The translations under genes and the position numbers were made by a program. A stretch of DNA of 64,000 nt from Parafrankia irregularis (GTDB lineage Bacteria; Actinomycetota; Actinomycetes; Frankiales; Frankiaceae). Where the stretch lies: assembly GCF_001536285.1 (NCBI RefSeq), contig NZ_FAOZ01000038.1, positions 1 through 64,000 of the forward strand, in the 5' to 3' direction. The notes beneath the pieces are model-generated. The model had not been told where the DNA came from. It searched no databases and saw only the letters and a program-made list of their open reading frames with translations. Below, in pieces: positions 52,513-61,218 of this stretch (position 1 is the first letter of the stretch; the number at the start of each line of letters is the position of its first letter).

Positions 52513-53307
52513 GTGGACGCCTTCGCGCAGCTGGCGGTCAGTTCCGTGGTGAAGTACTTCGGGCCCGCCCGAAGTCGGCATGCCGCCGTCGACGGCGTCT
52601 CACTCTCGGTCGAGCCGGGCCAGCGCCTCGGCGTGGTCGGCGAGTCCGGTTCCGGGAAGTCGACCCTGGCCCGGATGATGGTCGGCCTGGAGCGGCCGGC
52701 GGCCGGCGAGATCTCCTTCAACGGCGTCGCGATGGGCACCCTGCTGAAGATGCGGGCCTCACGGGTGGAGCTGCGCCGGGAGGTGCAGTTCGTCGCGCAG
52801 GACACCACGTCGTCGTTCGACCCGCTGCGCACGTTGCGCGACTCGATCCGCCAGCCGGCGCAGCATCTGCTCGGGTTGAGCAGCCGTGACGCCGACGCGA
52901 AGGTCGACGAGACGGTCGCCCTGCTGGGCCTGGCGCCGGCGCTGGTGGACCGGCATCCCGCGGAGGTCTCCGGCGGGCAGCGGCAGCGTTTCGCGATCGC
53001 CCGGGCGCTCGTCGTCCGTCCGCGGCTGCTGGTGTGTGACGAGGTGGTCTCCGCGCTCGACGTGTCGGTGCAGGGCTCGATCCTCAACCTGCTCAAGCGG
53101 TACTGCCTGGAGTCGGGGGCAGCACTCGTCTTCGTCTCGCACGGCCTGCCGGCCACCGCGTTCGTCTGCTCGGAGCTCGTCGTCATGCGGCACGGCAAGG
53201 TCGTCGAGCACGGCGACACCCGGCAGGTGCTGCACGAGCCGAAGCATCCCTACACCGCCAGCCTGCTCGCCGCCTTCCGCGGCGGCGGGGCCCGCAGCGC
53301 CGCCTGA
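52513..53307 (+). CDS. Dipeptide-type ABC importer ATPase (DppF-like)
   Basis: 264 residues; GTG start two bases after the previous stop. Walker A GESGSGKSTLA, Q-loop VAQDTTSSFDPLR, signature VSGGQRQRFAIARAL, Walker B LLVCDEVVSALDVS and H-loop VSHG (His followed by Gly instead of Asp). The DEVVSALD variant in Walker B is unusual (family norm is DEPVSALD). The C-terminus EPKHPYTASLLAA is the Opp/Dpp zone. Second ATPase of the same importer. Confidence 0.92.
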   Translation: MDAFAQLAVSSVVKYFGPARSRHAAVDGVSLSVEPGQRLGVVGESGSGKSTLARMMVGLERPAAGEISFNGVAMGTLLKMRASRVELRREVQFVAQDTTSSFDPLRTLRDSIRQPAQHLLGLSSRDADAKVDETVALLGLAPALVDRHPAEVSGGQRQRFAIARALVVRPRLLVCDEVVSALDVSVQGSILNLLKRYCLESGAALVFVSHGLPATAFVCSELVVMRHGKVVEHGDTRQVLHEPKHPYTASLLAAFRGGGARSAA

Positions 53308-53322
53308 CCACTCCTGCTCCCG

Positions 53323-53364
53323 TTCCCGCTTCGGCCGCTGTTCCCGCTTCGGCCGCTGTTCCCG
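53323..53364. repeat. 18-bp tandem repeat, 2.3 copies
   Basis: TTCCCGCTTCGGCCGCTG occurs at 53323 and 53341 and starts a third time at 53359, in the gap between the ATPase and permease genes. Confidence 0.8.
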
Positions 53365-53437
53365 GCACGTCCCGTCCGCTTCCGCTTCCACTCCCCCTTC
53401 GCCCGACCGTCCGTCCGGAGAAAGGACCACCGGCCAT

Positions 53438-54475
53438 ATGGAGATCCTGCGCCGACAGCGGTGGTGGTTGGGCCGCATCGTCGCGCTGCCGTTTCAGCTG
53501 CTGGTGTTCGCGGCGGTGTCGTTCCTGCTGGTCCAGAGCATTCCCGGCGATCCCGTCGCGGTGCTGACCGGCGGGCAGGCCACCGAGGAGAACCGCGCCG
53601 CCATCGAGAAGGAGCTCGGCCTCGACGGCAGCCTGCTCCACCAGCTGCTGCACTACCTGGGCAACGTCATCCACTTCGATCTGGGCAACTCGATCATGTC
53701 CGGGCAGTCCGTCGCCGACCAGTTCGGTGAGCGGCTCCCGGCGACCGTCGAACTCGCGCTGATGGGGGTGCTGCTGTCGATCGTGGTCGCGGTGGCGTTC
53801 GCCTACCTGGCAGTGATGCGCCCGAAGAGCCCGCTCGCCTACCTGGTCCGCGGCTTCGCCCGGATCGCCGGTGGACTGCCGGAGTTCGCGGTGGCCGTCG
53901 CCGCCGTGTTCGTCTTCTACGCCACCCTGCACTGGGCACCCGCCCCGCTCGGACGTCTCTCCGGTGACATCGCGGAGGTTCCGAAGGTCACCGGGATGCC
54001 GTTCCTCGACACGGTCCTGACACTGCGCTTCGACGCGACCTGGTCGATGCTCGGTCACCTGGTGCTGCCGGTGGGCGTGCTGGTGATCTGCCAGTCCGGT
54101 GTGCTGATCAAGATGCTGCTGGCCGGGCTGGAGGAGGCCGTCGACTCGGCGCCGACCCGGTTCCGGATCGCGACGGGCGCCTCGGCGGCGACGGTGCGGG
54201 CGAGCCTGTTCCGCCGCGCGCTGCCGCCCGCGGTCACCACCTGCGGCACCCTGTTCGGCTACACCCTCGGTGGCGCGGTGATCATGGAGTCGATCTTCGG
54301 TTTCGCCGGGATCGGCGGCTACCTCGCGGACGCGGTCTCCTCCGGTGACATCCCGGCGATGCAGGGCTTCCTCGTCATCGTCGCCGCTGTCTCCCTGCTG
54401 GTCTTCCTCGCTGTCGACCTGGTCAACATGACGCTCGACCCGCGCCGGCGGCCGGGCGTGCGGGCGGAAGGGTAA
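53438..54475 (+). CDS. Dipeptide-type ABC importer permease (DppB-like)
   Basis: 345 residues. Typical DppB: first span PFQLLVFAAVSFLLVQSIPG followed by GDPVAVLTGG, then an external loop with LGLDGSLLHQLLHYLGNVIH and further spans. The EAA loop for the ATPase is GASAATVRASLFRRALPPA. Near the end, TLGGAVIMESIFGFAGIGG is the usual C-terminal signature. About six spans in total. It forms the channel with the permease two bases downstream. The ATG is preceded by GGAG/AAAGGA at slightly long distance. Confidence 0.93.
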   Translation: MEILRRQRWWLGRIVALPFQLLVFAAVSFLLVQSIPGDPVAVLTGGQATEENRAAIEKELGLDGSLLHQLLHYLGNVIHFDLGNSIMSGQSVADQFGERLPATVELALMGVLLSIVVAVAFAYLAVMRPKSPLAYLVRGFARIAGGLPEFAVAVAAVFVFYATLHWAPAPLGRLSGDIAEVPKVTGMPFLDTVLTLRFDATWSMLGHLVLPVGVLVICQSGVLIKMLLAGLEEAVDSAPTRFRIATGASAATVRASLFRRALPPAVTTCGTLFGYTLGGAVIMESIFGFAGIGGYLADAVSSGDIPAMQGFLVIVAAVSLLVFLAVDLVNMTLDPRRRPGVRAEG

Positions 54476-54477
54476 CC

Positions 54478-55401
54478 ATGGCTGTCGTCGACACCGCCGA
54501 TCGTCCGGAGACACCCGCATCCACCGCGACTTCCGCGGTTCCTGCCCCGGCTCCGACCGACGCGGCATCCGTGGCCGCCGGCGGCGGGCGCCCGGGCTGG
54601 CTGCGCCTGCTGATCAGCCTGCTGCCGCTGGTCCTGCTCGCCGTCGTCGCCGTCATCGGCCCGTGGATCACGCCTTACGACCCCGAGCGGGTCGCGGGGC
54701 CGTCGTCGAAGGGGCCGAGCGGCGACCACTGGTTCGGCACCGACGGTTCCGGGCTGGACGTCCTGTCGCAGCTGCTCGCCGCGACCCGTACCAACGTCGG
54801 GGTGGCCACCGTCGTCGTCCTGCTCGCCACCGTCGGCGGCGCGTTCCTCGGCCTGCTGACCGGGATGAACGAGTCGTCGCGGGGCCCGCGCGGGGTGCTG
54901 GCCCGGATCATCGGTCGGGCCGTCGACTTCGTCCAGGCCGTGCCCGGGATGCTGGTCGGCCTGGTCGCGGTGGCCTTCTACGGGGCCTCGTTGACCACGC
55001 TGGTCGCGACGCTCGCGATCGTGCTCGCGCCGCTGCAGGCGCGGCTGGTGCGCACCGAGGTCCTGCGGGTCCGGTCGGACGCCTACGTCGACGCGGCCCG
55101 GCTCGCCGGGCTGAGCGAGCTGCGGCTCACGCTGCGCCATGTCCTGCCGAACTCCTGCCGGCCGGCGCTGGAGAACATCTCGGTGATCTTCGCGGTGAGC
55201 ATCATCCTCACCGCGTCGCTCGGCTTCCTCGGCGCCGGGCTGCCCCCGCCCCATCCGGAGTGGGGATCGATGATCTCCCGCGGTGCGACCGACGCGGCCG
55301 TCGGCCGCTGGTGGCCCGCCACCTTCCCCACCATCGCCCTGATTCTCACCGTCGCGATCATGGCTTCCTCGGCCGCGAAACTGTTCGGCCGCCGCCGCTA
55401 G
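54478..55401 (+). CDS. Dipeptide-type ABC importer permease (DppC-like)
   Basis: 307 residues; ATG two bases after the previous stop. A Pro/Thr-rich lead of 35 residues precedes the first span (LLISLLPLVLLAVVAVIG). DppC pattern: ITPYDPERVAGPSSKGPS, HWFGTDGSGLDVLSQLLAAT, spans, and the EAA loop YVDAARLAGLSELRLTLRH. The close is SLGFLGAGLPPPHPEWGSMI. Completes the heterodimeric channel. A hairpin follows just after the stop, before the binding-protein gene. Confidence 0.93.
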   Translation: MAVVDTADRPETPASTATSAVPAPAPTDAASVAAGGGRPGWLRLLISLLPLVLLAVVAVIGPWITPYDPERVAGPSSKGPSGDHWFGTDGSGLDVLSQLLAATRTNVGVATVVVLLATVGGAFLGLLTGMNESSRGPRGVLARIIGRAVDFVQAVPGMLVGLVAVAFYGASLTTLVATLAIVLAPLQARLVRTEVLRVRSDAYVDAARLAGLSELRLTLRHVLPNSCRPALENISVIFAVSIILTASLGFLGAGLPPPHPEWGSMISRGATDAAVGRWWPATFPTIALILTVAIMASSAAKLFGRRR

Positions 55402-55405
55402 CGGC

Positions 55406-55438
55406 TGGTGGCTGATGCCGGGACCGCATCAGCCACCA
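55406..55438. terminator. Hairpin between permease and binding-protein genes
   Basis: A perfect 13-bp stem (TGGTGGCTGATGC and its complement) with a 7-base loop lies 5 bases after the permease stop. Inside an importer operon such hairpins often stabilise or partly terminate the message so that the binding protein is made in excess or separately. Confidence 0.5.
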
Positions 55439-55544
55439 CCACCTCCACCGGCTGCCTCCCGATCAGGCGGCCGTCCGTCCAGCAGCACCACTACGCCGAC
55501 GTGGTGGCCACCGCAGATCTCTCACCATCGACAGGAGCTCTCTC

Positions 55545-57281
55545 ATGCCTGCCCACAACACCCTCCGACCAGGGGGTAATGATGGCGCCGGTGATCCGGT
55601 CGCCATACCCGTCGTGACCAGCTCTCGAGGGCAGCACGGGCGGCGCCTGCGCCGCGCGGGCGCCGCGATCACCGCCGGCGGAGTCGCGATCGCGCTCATC
55701 GCCGCCTGCTCCGGCGAGACGACCTCCTCGTCGTCCGAGGGCTCCTCAAACGGAGCCGACAGCATCGTCGAGGCTGTCGCCGCGCTGCCGACCGCGTTCG
55801 CCTACGACGCCGGCGCGTTCACCTACGAGGGCTTCGAGTTCCAGATCAACACCCAGGCGCAGCTCATCCGCAACCCGATCGTGACGGCGGACCGCGCCGA
55901 CGGGTCGCAGGAGCAGGACTTCTTCAAGTTCGAGGGCGAGCTGGCGGAGAGCTACGACGTCAGCGCCGACGGGCTGACCTACACCTTCCACCTGCGCAAG
56001 GGCGTGAAGTCGTTCGCCGGCAACGAGCTCACCGCCGACGACGTGCTCTGGTCGTACGAGCGGAAGTGGAACTCGACGTCGGTGGCACCGGCCATCTCGG
56101 CCCCGGCGATCACCGACCCGGCGAAGCAGTTCAAGAAGATCGACGACTACACGGTCTCGATCACCATCGACCGCGCCGGTGACGGTTTCACGCTGCTGTC
56201 CCTGCTCGCCAACGTCAGCGGCGACATCTTCGACAGCGACCTGCTCAAGCAGCACGTGACAACGGACGATCCGTACGCGGTCAAGTGGTCGGCCGAGAAC
56301 GGGAACTTCGGCTACGGCGCCTATGTGCTCGACAACTGGAAGTCCGGCCAGAGCCTGACACTGAAGGCGAACCCGAACTACTGGGCGGGCGAGCCGGCGA
56401 TCAAGACGATCACGCAGCGGGTGGTCGCCAACCCCGGAACCCGCACCAACCTGCTGACCAACGGTGATGCCGACATCGCCGTCCAGCTTCGCCCGCAGGA
56501 CGTCAACGGGATGAAGGACGACGACAGCCTGCAGACCTTCAACATCGACTCGATCGAGTACCTGAACACCAACATCAACATCAAGAAGGCACCGTTCGAC
56601 GACAAGCTCGTGCGGCAGGCGCTGAGCTACGCCATCCCCTACGACGAGATCATGAAGCAGGTCTTCCTCGGCCGTGCCGACGCGATGACCGGCTTCATCA
56701 ACCCCCGCTACCCCGGATACACCACCGACGGCCTGCGGACCGGATCGTATGACCCGGACAAGGCCAAGAGCCTGCTCGCGCAGGCCGGTGTCAGCGGTGT
56801 CTCGGCGAAGATCCTCGTCGAGAACAGCATTCCGGCGCTGGAGGAGGCCGCGGTCCAGATCCAGTCGTACGCCAAGGACGCCGGCTTCAACTTCACCATC
56901 GACAAGCAGCCGGCCACCGCGGTGCAGGACCAGCGCTCCAACGGCACGTACGACATCCAGCTGGTGACCGACAAGGCGATCAGCCAGTCGCCGCCGTACG
57001 AGCTGCTGCTCGCGTTCACGAAGGGCTCGCCGCTCAACGCCACCGGCTTCGCGAACGACGCCTACTACGCCGCTGTCGACAAGGGCGTCGCCGCCGGCGA
57101 CCCGCTGTCGGAGGCAGCCGGCACGGCCTGGAACGAGGCCGTGAAGATCTGGCAGGACGAGCAGCCGACCGTTCCGGTCGCGTTCATCCAGCCGAACGTG
57201 GTCTTCGGCGCCGGTATCGACGGCTACTACTACCGCTCGGACAGCGCGATCGACTTCGCCGCGCTCTCGAAGACCCAGTAG
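55545..57281 (+). CDS. Extracellular solute-binding lipoprotein, family 5 (dipeptide type)
   Basis: 578 residues; ATG with AGGAG seven bases upstream. A twin-basic start (RRLRRAGAA), hydrophobic core and lipobox LIAAC (Cys about residue 50) precede a Ser/Thr linker. The family 5 fold has FFKFEGELAESYDVSADGL, TYTFHLRKGVKSFAGNELTA, DDVLWSYERKW, YGAYVLDNWKSGQSLTLKAN, PNYWAGEPAIKTI, KLVRQALSYAIPYDEIMKQV. It captures the solute outside the membrane for the importer upstream. Family members bind peptides, opines, nickel or aromatic compounds; context favours an N-containing aromatic or amide. A good terminator follows. Confidence 0.94.
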   Translation: MPAHNTLRPGGNDGAGDPVAIPVVTSSRGQHGRRLRRAGAAITAGGVAIALIAACSGETTSSSSEGSSNGADSIVEAVAALPTAFAYDAGAFTYEGFEFQINTQAQLIRNPIVTADRADGSQEQDFFKFEGELAESYDVSADGLTYTFHLRKGVKSFAGNELTADDVLWSYERKWNSTSVAPAISAPAITDPAKQFKKIDDYTVSITIDRAGDGFTLLSLLANVSGDIFDSDLLKQHVTTDDPYAVKWSAENGNFGYGAYVLDNWKSGQSLTLKANPNYWAGEPAIKTITQRVVANPGTRTNLLTNGDADIAVQLRPQDVNGMKDDDSLQTFNIDSIEYLNTNINIKKAPFDDKLVRQALSYAIPYDEIMKQVFLGRADAMTGFINPRYPGYTTDGLRTGSYDPDKAKSLLAQAGVSGVSAKILVENSIPALEEAAVQIQSYAKDAGFNFTIDKQPATAVQDQRSNGTYDIQLVTDKAISQSPPYELLLAFTKGSPLNATGFANDAYYAAVDKGVAAGDPLSEAAGTAWNEAVKIWQDEQPTVPVAFIQPNVVFGAGIDGYYYRSDSAIDFAALSKTQ

Positions 57282-57302
57282 CCGCCTGGCTCCCGCTTTC
57301 CC

Positions 57303-57338
57303 TCCGCCGTGCCGGCGCAATTTCGCCGGCACGGCGGA
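57303..57338 (+). terminator. Intrinsic terminator-like hairpin after the binding-protein gene
   Basis: A perfect 15-bp stem (57303-57317 with 57324-57338) and a 6-base loop, followed by ATTCCTTT on the plus strand. It lies 22 bases after the stop codon. Confidence 0.7.
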
Positions 57339-57513
57339 TTCCTTTGCGGCCACGCAGCGGGCCGGACCGCACTCCCCACCCACGACCGCCGGCGTAATTC
57401 CGGACGAACCCGGCGGCACCCCGACCGAAACACGGCTGGGATTTTCTGCAGGAAAGAACGGGCCGCGCGACGCGCGGATGGACGGGCTTCATGCCCCGGG
57501 CGAGGGAGAGAAC

Positions 57514-58827
57514 ATGTTCCACATGGGCTGGTTCGTCGGGTCAGGCTTCAGCGTCCAGTCGTGGCGCGGCACGTGGGGCGGCTCCGGTGCCCGGGAATGG
57601 ATGAAGCCCGATCTCTACGTCGACATGGCCCGCTCCCTGGAACGGGCCTGCTTCGACTACATGATCTTCGAGGACGGCCTCATGATCCCGGACGCCTACC
57701 AGGGGAACATGCAGGCCTACCTGAAGTACAACATGGAGTCCCCGCGGCACGACCCGACCGCGCTCATCGGCATTCTCGGCCAGGCGACGTCCCGTATCGG
57801 GCTCATTCCCACCCTTTCCACGTCGTTCTACCCGCCGTTCATGGCGGCGCGGATGCTGGCCACCCTGGACCACCTCACCGACGGCCGGGTCGGCGGGAAC
57901 CTCGTCACCTCCTCCAGCCACCGGGCCGCGCAGAACTTCGGCTACGAGAAGCACTTCGAGCACGACCTGCGGTACCGGATGGCCGACGAATGGATCGACC
58001 TCGTCGGGAGGCTGTGGGAGTCGTGGGAGCCGGGTGCGGTCGTCTTCGACGAGGAGACCGGCACCTTCGCCGACCACACCAAGGTCCACACGGTCGACTT
58101 CGAGGGTGAGTTCTTCCGCTGCCGCGGCCCGCTGAACGCCGTGCCCGGGCCGCAGGGCCGCCCGGTGATCTGCCAGGCGGGCGGCTCCCCCGCCGGCCGC
58201 GAGTTCGCCGCCCGCAACGCCGACACCGTCATCTGCGTGCCGCTGGGAGTGGAGGCGATGAAGGCCTACCGCGACGACATGTCCGCCCGGCTCATCGCGA
58301 ACGGGCGCAAGCCGTCCGACTGCAAGGTGCTCTACCTCGTGCGCCCGGTGCTCGGCGCGACCGACGACGAGGCCCGGGAGAAGCGCCGGCGCATCCAGGC
58401 CGCCCAGCGCACCGACGACGCCATCGCCACCCAGCTCGCCGTCATGTCCTACTTCTCCGGGCTGGACTTCTCCCAGTTCGACCTCGACAAGCCGCTGCCC
58501 GACCTCACCGGCCAGGTCAACGGCCACCAGTCGTCGATGTCGCGTTACGCCAAGGACAGCGAGGACGGCAAGACCCTGCGCGAGCTCGCCGCCACCCACG
58601 AGACGACCGTCTCCCTCGAGCTCGTCGGCACCCCCGACACCGTCGCGGCGCTGATGGGCGAGGCGATGGAGGAGGTCGGCGGCGACGGCTTCCTCATCTC
58701 CAACGAGCTCGACCGGCGCGGCATCGCCGAGATCGCCGACGGCCTCGCCCCGGCCCTCAAGCGCCGCGGACTCATCCGCGAGTCGTACACGCACGAGTAC
58801 TTCCGCGACAACCTGCTGGAGTTCTGA
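57514..58827 (+). CDS. Flavin-dependent monooxygenase, NtaA/SnaA-type luciferase family, copy 1
   Basis: 437 residues; ATG with GGGAG six bases upstream. Starts MFHMGWFVGSGFSVQSW; then DYMIFEDGLMIPDAYQGN, SRIGLIPTLSTSFYPPFMAA, LATLDHLTDGRVGGNLVTSS, the conserved AQNFGYEKH, DEWIDLVGRLWESW, FRCRGPLNAVPGPQGRPV and ICQAGGSPAGREFAARNADT. This is the two-component FMNH2-dependent group (nitrilotriacetate or pristinamycin monooxygenases), which need a separate flavin reductase. The second copy starts on the last base of its stop codon (TGATG). Such enzymes oxidise amines or thioethers, and some open heteroaromatic rings. Substrate unknown. Confidence 0.92.
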   Translation: MFHMGWFVGSGFSVQSWRGTWGGSGAREWMKPDLYVDMARSLERACFDYMIFEDGLMIPDAYQGNMQAYLKYNMESPRHDPTALIGILGQATSRIGLIPTLSTSFYPPFMAARMLATLDHLTDGRVGGNLVTSSSHRAAQNFGYEKHFEHDLRYRMADEWIDLVGRLWESWEPGAVVFDEETGTFADHTKVHTVDFEGEFFRCRGPLNAVPGPQGRPVICQAGGSPAGREFAARNADTVICVPLGVEAMKAYRDDMSARLIANGRKPSDCKVLYLVRPVLGATDDEAREKRRRIQAAQRTDDAIATQLAVMSYFSGLDFSQFDLDKPLPDLTGQVNGHQSSMSRYAKDSEDGKTLRELAATHETTVSLELVGTPDTVAALMGEAMEEVGGDGFLISNELDRRGIAEIADGLAPALKRRGLIRESYTHEYFRDNLLEF

Positions 58828-60116
58828 TGTTCCACCTCGGCCTGTTCACCGGATGCGGCGTGCAGTCCTGGAAGGACATGTGGTCGGGCGAGGGAGCGAC
58901 CGACTGGATGAGCCCACAGCTCTACATCGACGTGGCCCGGGCGGTCGAGCGGGCCGGTTTCGACTGCATCATCCTGGAGGACGCCCACTTCGTTCCCGAC
59001 GTCTTCCGCGGCAACACCGACTTCGCCCTGAAGAACGGCTTCCACGCACCGAAGATGGACCTGTTCGTGATGACGCCGTTCATGCTCACCGCGACGAAGC
59101 ACCTCGGGATCCTCCCCACGCTGACGACCACCTTCCACCCGCCCTACATGGCGGCCCGCACGCTTGCCACCCTCGACCACCTCTCCGGCGGGCGCGGCGG
59201 CGCCAACCTGGTCATGTCGCACAACGACCGCACCGCGCAGAACTTCGGCCTGGACGGACAGGCCGACCACGACCTGCGCTACGACCAGGGTGACGAATGG
59301 GTGCAGCTCGTCACCGAGCTGTGGAACTCCTGGGACGCCGACGCGCTCACCGTCGACCGCGACAACGGCGTCTACGTCGACCCGGCGAAGGTCCACGAAA
59401 TCCATTTCTCCGGCCGCTTCTACCGTTCCCGGGGCCCGTTGAACTCGCTGCACCCACCGCAGGGGCGCCCGGTGTTCTCCCAGGCCGGCGGATCGGGCCG
59501 CGGCAAGGACTTCGCCGCGCGCAACGTCGACCTGGTGATGACCAACGTCACCGGCATCGACACCATGAAGGCCTTCCGCGACGACCTGGTCGCCCGGCTG
59601 GAGACCTTCGGCCGCAAACCCGACTCCTGCAAGGTGATGTTCAACGTCGCCCCGGTCCTCGGGGAAACCCAGCGGGAGGCCGAGGAAAAGCGCGCCGCGG
59701 CGGTCGCCGCCCGCGAGGCGAACATCGAGTCGAACCTGGGCTGGATGTCCTACTACAGCGGCATCGACTTCGGGAAGTTCGACCTGGACGCCCCGATGCC
59801 GCAGATGCACACGAACGCCAGCCGCAGCACCACGCAGAACCTGCAGGCGAAAAGCACCGGCCTGACGCTGCGCGAGTTCGCCTCGTATCCGTCCGGGGGC
59901 GCCGTCGAACTGGTCGGCACGCCGGACGCTGTGGCCGCCCAGATGGGCGAGGTGATGGTCGAGGTCGGCGGCGACGGCTTCCTCATCCAGCAGCCGATGT
60001 TCCGCCGTGCGATCAGCGAGATCACCGACGGCCTCGCTCCGGCGCTGCGCCGCCGCGGCCTCATCCGCGACGGCTACTCCTACCCCCACTTCCGCGACAA
60101 CCTGCTGGAGTTCTGA
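58827..60116 (+). CDS. Flavin-dependent monooxygenase, NtaA/SnaA-type luciferase family, copy 2
   Basis: 429 residues; ATG overlaps the previous stop by one base. Same family and order of motifs as copy 1: MFHLGLFTGCGVQSW, DCIILEDAHFVPDVFRGN, KHLGILPTLTTTFHPPYMAA, LATLDHLSGGRGGANLVMSH, AQNFGLDGQAD, FSQAGGSGRGKDFAARNVD, and both end RDNLLEF. They differ in most of the centre, so they are old paralogues. A tandem, translation-coupled pair suggests a hetero-oligomer, as SnaA/SnaB or consecutive reactions do. No flavin reductase gene is in the window. Confidence 0.92.
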   Translation: MFHLGLFTGCGVQSWKDMWSGEGATDWMSPQLYIDVARAVERAGFDCIILEDAHFVPDVFRGNTDFALKNGFHAPKMDLFVMTPFMLTATKHLGILPTLTTTFHPPYMAARTLATLDHLSGGRGGANLVMSHNDRTAQNFGLDGQADHDLRYDQGDEWVQLVTELWNSWDADALTVDRDNGVYVDPAKVHEIHFSGRFYRSRGPLNSLHPPQGRPVFSQAGGSGRGKDFAARNVDLVMTNVTGIDTMKAFRDDLVARLETFGRKPDSCKVMFNVAPVLGETQREAEEKRAAAVAAREANIESNLGWMSYYSGIDFGKFDLDAPMPQMHTNASRSTTQNLQAKSTGLTLREFASYPSGGAVELVGTPDAVAAQMGEVMVEVGGDGFLIQQPMFRRAISEITDGLAPALRRRGLIRDGYSYPHFRDNLLEF

Positions 60117-60283
60117 CCCACGCCGCCCCGCCGGACCCACCGGACCCGGACCCAGCGGGCCCGGATCCACCGGACCGTGATCGGGCTTCTGGCCGGTGAC
60201 GCGCTGGCAGGATCTGACCGCGGGGCCGGTCGTCCCATCGACCTGCCCATCCACCCGGCCGAACGCCGCACGGAAGGCACTCC

Positions 60284-61114
60284 ATGGACCTCGCCACCGA
60301 CCTGCCGATCTGTGCCACCTGCGGCGTGCAGTACGACGCGCCGCGGCCCGACTGCCCGGTCTGTGAGGACGAGCGCCAGTACGTCGGCTGGGACGGTCAG
60401 CGTTGGACCACCCTGGGGACGCTGCGCGCCGAGGGCTTCCACGGCCGGCTGGAACCCGAGGGCCCGGGCGTGTACGGCATCGGCGCCGAACCGAAGATCT
60501 CCATCGGCCAACGGGCACTGCTGGTCACCACCCCGGGCGGCAACATCCTCTGGGACTGCGTGCCCTACCTCGACGACGACCTGATCGCCCAGGTCAACGC
60601 TCTGGGCGGCATCAGCGCGATCGCGGTCAGCCACCCGCACTTCTACGGCTCGATGATCGACTGGAGCCACGCGTTCGGGAATGTGCCCGTCTACGTCCAC
60701 GCCGCCGACGAACAGTGGCTCGGCCGCCGCTCCCCCGCCGTCGAGCTGTGGACGGGCGACACCCTCACCGTCGGCGAGGGCCTCACCCTCGTCAACGGCG
60801 GCGTGCATTTCGACGGCGGCACCGTGCTGCACCACGCCGGCGGCGAGAACGGCCAGGGGGCGCTGTTCTCCGGGGACATCCTGCAGGTTGTTCTCGACCG
60901 TCGGTATGTGAGCTTCATGTACTCGTACCCGAACTACATCCCGGAGCGGCCGGCGACCGTCCGCCGGGCCATCCGCCTGCTGGAGCCGTTCGCCTTCGAG
61001 GCCATCTACGGTGCCTTCTGGCAGACCATCGTCCGCACCGACGGCCGCGCCGCCATGCACCGCTCCGCGGACCGCTACCTGCGCTTCGTCGCCGACCCGG
61101 CCCACCCGTCCTGA
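60284..61114 (+). CDS. MBL-fold protein with N-terminal zinc ribbon and altered metal motif
   Basis: 276 residues; ATG with GGAAGG eight bases upstream. A rubredoxin-like pair CATC and CPVC (residues about 10-26) opens the protein. The MBL part has IGQRALLVTTPGGNILWDC, ISAIAVSHPHFYGSMIDWSH, VYVHAADEQWL, VNGGVHFDGGTVLHH, GALFSGDILQV and ERPATVRRAIRLL. Instead of the usual HxHxDH the loop reads HPHFYGS, so the second metal site is changed. Probably hydrolyses an ester, lactone or thioester made by the monooxygenases just upstream. It may form an operon with them, 168 bases apart. Confidence 0.85.
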   Translation: MDLATDLPICATCGVQYDAPRPDCPVCEDERQYVGWDGQRWTTLGTLRAEGFHGRLEPEGPGVYGIGAEPKISIGQRALLVTTPGGNILWDCVPYLDDDLIAQVNALGGISAIAVSHPHFYGSMIDWSHAFGNVPVYVHAADEQWLGRRSPAVELWTGDTLTVGEGLTLVNGGVHFDGGTVLHHAGGENGQGALFSGDILQVVLDRRYVSFMYSYPNYIPERPATVRRAIRLLEPFAFEAIYGAFWQTIVRTDGRAAMHRSADRYLRFVADPAHPS

Positions 61115-61218
61115 CCGGCCCGATCTCACCGGGCGCGACCGGACATGTCATTCCCGACTGTTCTCGCCACCAAGATTCCCAACCCGAAGCCCTGGACAGG
61201 AAGGGCGCGGACGACGCC

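Noticed and set aside
60403-61218. Long upstream extension of the flotillin-like frame through the MBL gene
   Set aside because: The MBL gene is intact in its own frame with a good ribosome site; the extension is Arg/Pro-rich and uninformative.
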